Below, piece by piece: positions 24,301 through 36,300 of a stretch of DNA of 64,000 nt (within the stretch, counting starts at the first letter, position 1; every line of letters starts with the position of its first letter). A model generated the notes under the pieces. It saw only the letters and a program-made list of their open reading frames with translations. It had not been told where the DNA came from and searched no databases. Both the position numbers and the translations under genes were made by a program. The stretch lies in the NCBI RefSeq assembly GCF_932274485.2, contig NC_065879.2, forward strand, positions 62,083,459-62,147,458, in the 5' to 3' direction. The stretch comes from Patella vulgata (lineage: Eukaryota > Mollusca > Gastropoda > Patellidae).

Positions 24301-27300
24301 AGAAAACTGAAGCTTTACATCTTGGTCCTGAATCTAGACGTGGTCGTTGCGGTATAACCCATGTCCATGTTGGTAATCTCTCTGTTCCAATTTCAAATAG
24401 CATAAGAAATCTTGGAGTGATGTTTGATAATCTCAATATGGAAAAGCAAATTAACCACATATCGAAAGTGTGCCATCTCATTCTACGGAACATTGGGTGC
24501 GGCAGGAAGTATCTTAATGCTGATTCTACTAGGATACTGGTGTCCCCGTTGATTCTTTCCAGAATAGATTACTGCAATAGTTTTTTGGCTGGTGCTCCCA
24601 AGATCCAGAACACAGCAGCCAGAATAACATCTCTTGCTCCTCGTTACAGTCACATAACACCATTTTCTTCCTGTTAGTTACAGAATCACATTTAAAATTC
24701 TGTGTTATACATTTCAATGTTCAAATGGCATTGCCCCAAAATACCTGATTGATCTCTTACAATCCTACACTCCTGCAAGGACCTTAAGACCTGTAGATAA
24801 GAAACTCCTGGTAGTGCCTAAGCCTAAAACAGCCCGTTTTTGGTCAAAGGACGTTTTTCTACTCCGCCCCTACAGAGTTGAATGATTTGCCGCTGGAAAT
24901 AAAGAACTCTCCAGAAATTGCTGTGTTTAGACCCAGACGTAAAACCTTTTTGTTTAAGAAAGCATTCACTTTATAAAAGTTGGGATCGTTTTTGAACATG
25001 CTCATGCATGGATATTGCGCAATATAAATAGACTATTATTATTATTATTTCTCTCTCTCTCACACTCTCTCAATTTCAGCACTCCGCCCAACCATTCAAC
25101 CAGACAAAGAGCGGGTCGTTTATACCAACATAATGGTCCCGACCATGTGTTTAATCACCAAATTAGCACGCAGAGGCCACACCAAACGACTTCATAATGA
25201 TGGTTGCTAAGCAGAAATGTAAAAATTCTAAATTTGTTTGATGTTCATGCTAAACGTATAAAGGGTCAATGAAGAAGACGTTTTTCGTCTAAATACTAGA
25301 AATAAGATGAAATGGAACTAAATTTACACTGAACAAATAAAGAAATTGGATTATACATTGTCTTAATTTAAAAATTACACGAATAGAAGTTGGAAATTAC
25401 ACGATAGCACGTTCGAATTTTGAATCTAATATGTCGTAAACAATGAAATTAATGTCGTAAATAAACAATTCCAAAACGGAAGGGAAAATTCCAAATAATG
25501 TATTTGCTTGAATCCTTGCACCTAAACTTGTCATGTTTGAAAAAATTTTTTTCACTCTTATTCTGTTGTGCGTATGTTGCCATGTTGGTCTAAGAGATGT
25601 TTTCCCTTGGAGTGAAAAAGGTTGTCGGTCTCAAAATAAGTGCTCACAGCAGTCAGTCTCAGACTAAATGAATAAATGAGGTAAACAAACAAATGCCGTA
25701 TTTGCGTGAATCCGTGCACCTTAATTGCATACGTCACGCTACCCATGCAAAACTAGTGTATAAAATAACCTTGTCAACTAATCGTATTTGAAAAAAATGA
25801 TTTTCACTCTTATTCTGTTGTGAGTCAATCTGATTAAAACACAGATCCTATTTCGTTTCGTTTTTATAGTTCAAAATTTCATTTTACTTGGCTTTACTAC
25901 ACTAGGATCATTGACTTGTTCTGAATAGTGTGAGGTATTAGCCAATGAAACGGTCTGTTACATAGAGCTTTATGTGTGTTTTGCACGGAACTGTGGGTAA
26001 TCCACTAGTAACATCAATGCTGATTGGTTAAGCAAATATCTGACGTCGAAGGGTAAAAAGCCGCTAGTATGACCTCTGACGTGACCTATCGCAACAACCG
26101 GTCAGATCTTCATGTAGTGTAGGCCATCGAAAATATAATAGATCTGTATTTTAATCACATTGGTTGTGAGTATGTTGGTCTAAGAAAAATGTTTTCCCCC
26201 AGGGAGAAAAATAGTCCGTCTCAGAATAAGTGAAGTCACTGCAGTCGGTCTCATAATTATGCATCGGCGACGAAATGAATTAATGAGGTTAACACAAAAT
26301 GCTAGAATAGAAGGGCGAAAATCTCAAATATTTAATATAATGTTGGTCTAAGAAATGTTTTCGAGGAAAATAAAATATTCGGTCTCAAAATAAGTGCTCA
26401 CTGCAGTCGGTCCTCAGACTAAATGCATTAATGAGGTAAACAAACAATGCCAAAATAGGAGAGAAAAATCCCAAATACTTAATATATGTATTTGTGTGAA
26501 TCCGTACACCTAAATTGTAAAGGTATAGTATAAAATAACCTAGTCAACTTGTCATGTTTGAAAAAAATTGCCTCTTATTCTGTTATGAGTATCTTGGTCT
26601 AAGAAATTAAGAGAGCTTGTTACGAAGATTTTTATATTTCAAAATATATTCTTGATTTCATACGAATAATATTAGTCGAACAGTTGATAAGAAGTTATCG
26701 GAAGCATAGTTTTATCTTTTGGATTGCTAAAAGAAAGGGCGAGTTTGTTTCAGAAATACGTAACCAGCGATTGACAGGCAAGAAACCGAGATCTTTGGGA
26801 GATAGACCTATATTTCAAGTTTCGTCAAAATCGGATAAATACCGTGCTACGACAATATACGTCCCCATGAAAATGTGAGCTTATAAAAAATCTTTAAATT
26901 ATGAAACATTATTGAACTTAAGAATTTTTATTTGTTGCATATTCAATCCCAGCAGAAATATTAAATCGTATCTTACACATAAAAGCTTCCCCAAAGGCCA
27001 GGAAATGGCATTTCAGGGGTTTAGATTAAAAAAAAAACTAAGGGGGGGGGGGGACAGTTCATAAACACTGGAAATCAGATTGTAGTTATTTAACTGAAGT
27101 GTATGTATGAATAGTATTACACAATTAGCCTGGTACCGTGCCGTGTATGCACTAATAAGTTAGGGTTAGAACTTTAAAGATTATTCTATGTCATAAGGAA
27201 GCCAATGAAGTGATTTTAAAGGGATGATGATGATTCTTTCAGCTGTATTCCGAAGATTTGGTAGACGATGGATGTTTTCAACTGAGATACCTGCAAACAA

Positions 27301-30300
27301 AAATTGGGTTATCGGCATCAAATAACTTGTGAGTACATAGGCCTTCAAACACCGCAACTGACTTGTCGTTCCTTTAAACATAACACCTGTAGATAGATAA
27401 TAATAATAATACAAGGTCACCCGCTATGATATAAATAAACTAGATGCACCACAAATGTTTTGTGCAACTGATTGTCACACGCCAGTCCTTGGTATTTCTC
27501 TTTGTCATTGTTGTACGTATATGTATTTTTTTTTATTCCTTTACTTTATTATATAACCCAGTAGATCTTTAGGTTATATACCTTCGCATTTATACAATGG
27601 TAATACTTTTGGAGGAAATGTGTCTTTTGCTAGCACCATAGTGCCCTTTTATGCCCTTTCAAATGATACAAAACCACAACCAATTGGAAACACACTGATT
27701 TTTACAAGTTTACTTAAATTCGTACGGATTTATTGAAATCGCTAACTTTTTATTATAGAGTGTGGGCCTAGGTTGTTAATATGGATTTGTCGGGCAAAGT
27801 GGCAGTTGTTAGTGGATCGACTACAGGAATAGGATTGGGCATCTCACATCATCTAGCATCTAAAGGTTGTTCTGTTGTTATTACTGGACTTGGTTCACAA
27901 GATTTAATCGATTCTGTTTTAAAAGATTTCAGGGGGTAAGACATAATTATATTTTATTATTCTGGTATTAAAAGTATGTTCTTACGGAAGCGTGTTAGAA
28001 GATAATTAGAAGCAACTGCTAATTAGGGGATGCTAAGTCCTAATTATGAGCGAGCGAGAGAGAGAGAGAGAGAGAGAGGGGGGGTGCAGTCTGGTAGAAG
28101 ACTTGGTGTGAGAGAGGTGTATGTAACGTGTAAAAGAGCTATGCAGGTGTGAGAAAGGTGTGTATTGTGTATAAGAACTGTGTGCTGTATAAGACAGATC
28201 ACGGTGCTTGAGGTGCCTTACTAATGTGCATTACAGAAGATGATGGTTCACACAATGAGAGAGACGATGGGGAGGAGTGCAGTCTGAAAGAAAACTTGGC
28301 GTGAGAGAGGTGCATGTATCTATCTATGCAATGTTAGAGAGGCGTGGGTGTGTGGGTGCAGTGTGAAAAGGGTGTGTATTGTGTATAAGAACTGTGTGTT
28401 GTATATGACAGATCACGGTGCATGAAGTGGGCTTGTCTACGATATCAGCTTAAGCGGTGGAAGTGGACATAACACTTCAGAAACGAACGAATGAAGTGGG
28501 TTACTCATATTATGTGTATTACAGAAGATGATGGTGCACGCAATGTTTAGTACAGTATCTCCCATCAGGACTTAATGAGACCAAAGTTGCCCTTGCTCAT
28601 TTTGTAGAAACTTGTGAGAGCAGTGAAAACAACAGATTTATTGCACGCGATTATATCATAGAACACGTGATATGGACGCGTGATGTAGCATCTGTTTTAT
28701 TTGAATTTTGTACACGGGAGTGGTTTGTTGACATGACATAATTGTATATATTGTCAACGGACAAATTGTTTATCAATGGTATTATAATTAAATGGGATTA
28801 GTAGAACAATAATAATAATCCCACTTTAATAGTTTTTCATTTTGAATAAAATATAATTTAATCCATGGCGTTAAATAATATTTGAATGCTCGGGCTTAGA
28901 ATATTTCTGTTTTAAATTTAGTCGTCTATTTTCATGAAATGGAATTAGGGGTGCGAAGCGGTAAGCGATAGTGTACGTTGATCTGATAAACGTCAAATAT
29001 GTAACCTGTATGTAATGTAACGAATTTTGTTATGGATTCCTTTAATTTTTATGGATTAAAGCATTAAATTTATTAAAAAAAAATTAAAATTTGGTTTGAA
29101 GCATTGTTAAAATGTCGTCTCTTTGTTCCGTCCAGGGGATCACGTGGCTAAGTGGGTAAGACGCTAGCTCGCTAGCCTGGAGGTCGGGTGTTCGATCCCT
29201 GCATTGGCCGAAAAAGTTCATCCAGATTTTCTGGCGTGGTTCTCCCTTGTCAGTGACGGAGGGGCTGACAAGGAAAGCTGTCTAGTCGTTTGGATGGGAC
29301 GAAAAACCGTGTACACATTGGCGTGCACGTAAAAAGATCCCTTGGCAGTTGGAATTCGATATAAGAGTAGGCCGTAGTGCCGCTGTCCGGGCAAAATTTC
29401 CCTCCATCCGGCAGACTGTGAGTCAAACAATTTTCAACTTTGTCTGTGCACGCGTGGCTATCCTTTTAAAATTGTAAATGTATGTGAGGTGTTGTATGAT
29501 TTCTTTCTATTGCAAATAAGTATATGGGGCCTTTTCTTTTTATAGTAAATGGAGTGGTAGGGATTGTTTCTTGTATTTCGATGGCTTTGATTGGATATAA
29601 CAATACGCACCTTCTTCATAGCTCAAATTCATAAGAAAAACTGTTATGCGTTCAGTAATGAAACAAGAACGCAGCAATGGCTCTTGCGCGTGAGCGTGAC
29701 ATGACGGACACTACCGATCTTGACAAAATCGCCGATCGGTGGTCAAAATTGACTAAGCGCGGACGCTTGATGAAAATATGAGGACATAATCATATCTTTG
29801 TAAATTATTGTATATTCACCACAACAATCTATCGATGATATAGGTCCATGTAAATGATGTAATTATCACTTATTAGAAGTTGTCACAGATTGACAGTACT
29901 TTGTAGGTTCTTGCAAAATTCTTAATAAATAACATGAATTCCACTCATGTTATTAGTGTTTTCTGACCATCAGAATTCTGCAAAATCTTCTCCCAAAGTC
30001 CAGGGAGAGCATTCCCCTGGACGCCCCTGGGCAGATATTGGTATTTAGCGGGTGTTGCCTGCTTTCTGTCTGTATTAAATACAGGGTTAGATATTGGTAT
30101 TTATGCTTTCTTTTATAGTAAATACAGAGGTAGATATGAATATGTAGAAGGTGATTTAAGAAAAGAAGACTGTGTTATAAGTCTCTGTGATAAGGTTCTT
30201 CAACTATTTCCTGGTGGTGTTGATATTCTCATCAATAACGCTGGTGAGTAGTAATTATATAGACTTTTAAATTTGCAAAATTCTGATGGTGTTGATATAC

Positions 30301-33300
30301 TTATCAATAACGCAGGTGAGTAATTATTTTATACGCTTTTAAACTGTCAACATGCCGATGTTGTTGACTTTCTTATCAATAACTCTTGTTAGGTGCAATT
30401 TTATACTCTTGTAAACTTTCGCCAGTGTCAAACAAACACAGTGGGTCAGGTATGCCGCAAATCGACTCTAGCAAACCTCCAAATCAATATTAACCATAAT
30501 ATTCGAAATTAAAATCACGAATTAGAATTCAATATTTGTCCACTTCAATTGGTGTTGTCACCTTACCTTGAAAATATCGGTTCCTTTTCCTAATATCCAA
30601 TATTTAAGACACAACGAAGATTTTTAAATCAGCATACTACGTCGTGTACTCTATAATGGTTTCGAGCACCATTTGTAATGAACAAAGAAAATTATATCTC
30701 AGAAGTCAATAGACAATGCGGAAGTAATTATAAATAGATGAGTCATAGTTATAATTTATAAGTATGTATATAATTTATAAGTATTTGCTATCTAACAGCT
30801 CAAAAATTGATAAATATTTTTACAAAATTCATTTTGTTACAATAGTTCCTTGAATATTTTAGTGCTGTACTATCATTATACCATCATTCTCTTGACCCAA
30901 GCTCCACCTAATCCAGGTCCATCCAACATTCACAACCATGATCAGTTGTCTATTTGTCAACTTAATATTAGAAGTTTGTGGCACAAATTAGATTTTCTAG
31001 AAAGTTTTCTATCCGATTTCCATGTAAGTTATATGTTCCACAGAAACACATCTAGATACTAGCATAAATGATAGTGGGGCCCACTTTGATGATGCCTATA
31101 TAATGTTTAGAAATGATCGGATTAATCATACGGGTTGGGATTATTATTTTTTATACATAATGATATTGTTTGTGAACATTTCTACTCTTTAGAGTTTCAT
31201 TCTAAAATCATTTGATGAATGCTTACTCCGATATTTTTATCATGCTGCCATACCTATTATTCAATTGAATCTCCCGTTAACTAGCTTTTTATCTTTAACC
31301 CATATTGTTAGGTGATCTTAATTCCAATTATTTTAACCTGCGAGAAAATATAAACACACGTTGTGTCATGCATAATCTTAATATCCCTACTAAGTAACTG
31401 AACCATCACATACATTATTAGATCCTATACTTATTTCCTCGGGTACTAGTTATATCACGGAAGATATTCAGGAAGTTCCTATCATTATTCCAGATATTTT
31501 ACTACTTTTATTCATCTTGATATCCATATCTATGACATTGGAAGTTTTCGGTGTAAAATATATTTATATAAACTGGCAAATTTTGCCAGTTGAATCATGA
31601 TATATTTAATATTGAATGAGATGATAGTAATTAAGGGTACGTTTCCAAGCAATTGGAAATTAACTCAAGTAATTCCTCTGCACAAAATAGGTAACCGAGC
31701 AGACTTAAGAAATCATAGGCCAATTTCTCTGCTTAACATTGTTTCAAAACTATTTATCAGCATATTATAGACTTTTTATTAAATAATAATGTGATATTAT
31801 GTAAATTTCAGTCAGGATTTCTGCCCGGCTTTTCCACAATACACCAACTAATTGAGATGTATAATCATACCGTTTATGTACCGCGTTAGATAGTAAACAA
31901 ATTACAGCAATAATACTTTGACAAAGTTTCACATAACGGTTTAGTCTATAAAATGTCTAATTACTTGAGCTAGTTTCCAGTTGCGTATCAAATAGAAAAC
32001 AAAAGTTATACTTGAAAACTGTCATTCGAATGATTTATATCCCAATGCCGGGTCCCCACGAGGTTATGTACTTGGTCTGCTACTTTTTCGTATTAAAATA
32101 AACGTCATACATGAAGGTCTAATAAATACATCTAGATTATTTGCAGCGGATACGTCACTTATTTCCACTAGTGTCTATCAGCAACATTGAAAATAACTTA
32201 AATTCAGATTTAGATAGCTGCTCTACATGGTCAAAAAAATGGTTGATTTCTTTTAATCCTGAAAAAAACACCCTTACTTATATTTACAAATATAAGCATT
32301 TGCTATCCATTAAATATCAAATTTCATAAAACCTTTTTTCGTGAATTCATATTATCATAAACATTTAGGAGTACTTTTTCAAAGTGCTTTAAAGTGGAAT
32401 TTTCAAATTGATAATATTATGTTCAAACAAGCACTATTTAAAAAAAAAAGCAAAATGTAATTAACACAATCATTCTTAATGAATTCTATAAACACGTTAT
32501 TAGGATGCATGTCAAGTTTGGAATTAATATTCATAAATTAGAATTATTACAACTTAAAGCAGAAAGAGTTGTCACAGGATGCTCAATTACACACCAAGAT
32601 AAGTTTTATATTTCGAAACTGGGTGGCCAAATTTAACAGATCGCAGAAAACTCCACAGACTTTGTTTATTTTGGGCATTGGTTCTCCCTTATACTTCTAA
32701 GATTTAGTTCTTTCTGCCAATAATATACCTATAATCTAAAACGTCAAGATATTATACCGATTCCTTTTTGCTGACTAAGTCTAAAAAAAACCATTCCTTT
32801 TTCCTAAAACCTTTTCTGAATATAATAAACTATTCACTGATAAAAAGAATGTCAATTCATATATTTCAATTTCAAGAAAACTATTTCCATGAAATATTCC
32901 ACACCCCATATGGAAACACTGGTGTACGTAAACTAATTCTTCATGCCCAATTAGCCTTAATAATGACCTTTTTTAATCAAATGATACCCCAAATATGTTT
33001 TTGTTTAACATTGGTAAAAAATATACAAAATTACCTGTATTTTTTTTTTTAAATATCAATTATACCGTTCAAAAAGATGCGCTAATGTCCGATATTAATT
33101 ATCTTAATAATGTTCCTTTGGGAGAAGATTCATTTCTATAAATTGTCCCAATCCCTTTGTAAATTATTTGCAATAAAATATTTCTAAACAGACAGACATG
33201 AAAATGGAATGCTATTTTGGAAGTATATTTACAGGTATTATCCATATCAGTGACGTGGAAGATTATCCAGTACAGAAATGGAATGACATGGTTGCAATTT

Positions 33301-36300
33301 CATTAACTGCACCCTTCATATTTATGCGACAGTTTATACCAAAGATGAAAACCAAAGGTAGACTGTAGAGAGTATTTTATATAAATATAGATACCAAAGT
33401 ATCACCCAATCTTTACTTTAGAATAAACAATGAGCAGTGTCGAAGATCTACTGTTCTGTTTTCCTAGTAATTCGTTAGAACGCAATAGAAGTAGGCTTAA
33501 TCAATAAATATTTGAATTACTTAAAGCGTATATTAAAAGTTCATGATGAATGTTTTTTAGTTCACAACAGCCGAACAGAAAAAATAGGTGAAATGTCTTA
33601 ATTAATTTTTATACGCCCACATTTTTATGTGGACGTATATTGTCGTCGCACCTGTCCGTCCAGACTCTACAGCTCACAATTTTGATTTGATTTTGACGAA
33701 ACTTAAAATATAGGTATATCTCCCAAAAATCTTGGTTCCTTTAGATATTGGCATAAATCAGACCATAACTACGTGGATTATGGCCTCTGATTGTACGCAA
33801 AATCGCGTTTTAGCTTGTGGACCTTCTAGAGGTCACAATTTATATCCGATCTTGATGAAACTTAAAATATTATATGCTTTTATCCCAATATCCCTTTTGA
33901 CGGGCCGTATCATCCTAGATTATTACCCTTGATTGTACGAAAAATCAACTTTTAGCTTGTTCTCTGTCCATCTCTTGCAAAATATGTGCGTATCTTTCAT
34001 GCCAACCTCTTGTTTTAATTCTTTGTCCCTGTCTTTCATAAATATATAACCTTACAATCAAAATACAGGTAAGAATAATTCTAGAGCCACTGATACAGAA
34101 AAGAAGTAAACAACGTCGTTTCCATATTACACTGTGTAATGTGTGTGATTCTATTTAAATGTACATTTACTTGTATGCATGCTGTCCATAATGAATAAAC
34201 ATCTCATTGACACATCAACCAAGTAAAACTCTACTCTCACGCAGCTTGAACTGCCATGGTCTTGTGGGGTTTTATTGGAACATGGGTTTGACCAGGTCTC
34301 TATAGGTAAGGCACCACTATCTGGTGCGCAGAATTTACAGATTATACGCGATACTGAACCTATTGTGATCTTGCATTTATTGTTATATTAAGATAATATG
34401 GCAAATGTTGGATACAGTGTACTAACGCTAATGAACACAAGTTGGATTTCAGCTGCGTTCAAAACATTCACAGCATAAACAAATGAAGAGCCCCGGGACA
34501 GAACGATCTAAGTCACTTTTTCAATGAACCCCAGTTAATGGCGCCATCTGGTAGCAAATTGTATAAGCTTTCTGTGGAACAATCAATTTCAAATAAAAAC
34601 GATCGGAATCACATCGAACCAAAGCCCTTCTGAAATGGCCTCCCGGACAAATACAAGTCCATCGTACCCTTTATTTGACCTTAATTTGGCTGAAAAGTGG
34701 AAGTCAGTTGTTGTACTGGTAATTATGAATCGTATTAAACATCATTTTGAAGTTGTAATTAAACCCACTTGTTGTTCTGTTCGCATCAAGCATTCTCGTC
34801 CAAAACTCTGTTTTGCCTTTTATGCGAAAAGACAAAAATGTGACTTAGATCGTTCTCCCATTATATGTGTCTGAATAACCCAGTTGTGTTCAGGGTGATC
34901 ACTGCCATTCATAGCAGAATTCAAATTTGTTTTATAACAGGTTGGGGGCGCATAATCAGTATGTCCTCACAGATGGGTCACGTGAGTGCACCAGGTCAAG
35001 CGACGTATTCAGCTGTTAAATCTGGTCTCATTGGTCTTACTAAGGTAGGCGACAATATCATCACACACCATCACATTTTTCTTATGCTTACTGGTTGTCG
35101 AATCTTGGATTGGCGATGTTCAGATTGAGCACACTGCGGAGATGCGAGTTTATAATTAGAGTTTGCCCCAAGTTGTAATAAAATGAAATGAAATGAAATG
35201 GGGTTTAGCGTCTTACTGTTCTGTTCCGACTGGGCTAATGAAGACGGCAGGTTGTAATGAAAAACGCGTATAGACTGTTTAGTGGATATTACCCTATTAT
35301 CGATCCATCATCACCATCATCACCATCATCCTCAACATCAGTAGCAACAGTAGAAACAGAGCCACTCCTCCTCCTGTGCATCACCATCATTGGTCGCAGC
35401 ATAATTCTGTTAATGCAATCTGTCCTTTGCCAATAGACAGTAACTCCTGCGCAATGAAAACGATATCAGAAGATTTTAGACAGTTTTACAGGTCATTTGC
35501 AGATGAGACAAAGTAACAACAATAATCAATCATGTTTGAACTACAATAGGATACTTCGTCAAATGGTCAAAGTCGTCATTTACGACCTATTATAGGCGAA
35601 AAAAGCAGAATATTTGTCAAATTGCGAGTCAGATGAAAAGTTCGGATACCAGTCTCAACATCATGGCGGGCTATGCAATCCAATCTTTCCGGTTCCATTC
35701 GGAGCTGTTTTCACACGATTTCAATGCAGACAGCTGAAGCCTGGGTGTATTCTTTAGTATCACACTGGTGCGCGTGAGAAATGAAGTCGGGTCCGTATCG
35801 ATCCCAATGCGAAGTTTTTGTTGCCACTGAATTCTGTTCCAACCTCGTCCTTATCACAATTTAAATCAGATCATTTCTCATTATTCACTTTATCTTTTTG
35901 CTAGGCAGATTCAAGGATGGGGTGGGTTTGTTAGGCGAAACGACGCATCGAATTACCTTTTAGAAATATTCTCTGATACACTAGGAAATGGACCTTCGAT
36001 TTTCTCCCCACAATTTTGTGCTACTTGGGACCGCCCTTCGGCCCACCACGCCCCTAGTCCTTTGATGGCGTAAATGTTAATAACACCTTTCCTATGGCAC
36101 ATCCTCGGTAACCCTAGTGGTCTCATTCCGTTCCACTCCACTAACCCCTAGGCTCATCCATGGGGGAGACACGTATTTAAATTATCTATTATCTATATAT
36201 TTGTGACTGTCGTTTGTCTGTCTGTCTGTCGGTCTGTCTGGCTGTCTGTCTGTTCGGGGTTGGCGGCTACACTAGGTCTGCCCCGAGTCTGAAATTTGGG

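Larger units (their letters stand above)
22134..25045 (+). mobile_element. CR1/L2/Rex1-type LINE, near full length but decayed
   Basis: The 5' leader starts near 22134, judged from the point where similarity to the chimera at 16868 begins. Endonuclease motif IDVLVLTETWL is at about 22440-22475. The reverse transcriptase follows: STESALLRVSNDI, LLDLGAAFDSINR, GVPQGSVLG, then HFYADDSQIY (catalytic YADD near 24200), KLNDEKTEALHLG, SRIDYCNSFLAG. The C-terminus is RPRRKTFLFKKAF near 24945, and the 3' end is 'gcgcaatataaatag' followed by a (TTA)n tail, typical of this clade. Several frameshifts and stops separate these segments, so it is inactive. The first ~630 bp lie in the right palindrome arm. 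Confidence 0.88.

Noticed and set aside
27181-27420. Minus-strand frame ending NTAERIIIIPLKSLHWLP, resembling a LINE C-terminus
   Set aside because: Only a short similarity, and the adjacent (ATA)n tail is on the wrong side for a LINE in that orientation.
29146-29220. tRNA-like sequence with good box A and box B
   Set aside because: It is the head of a SINE with repeated body sequence in at least four other places, so not a functional tRNA gene.
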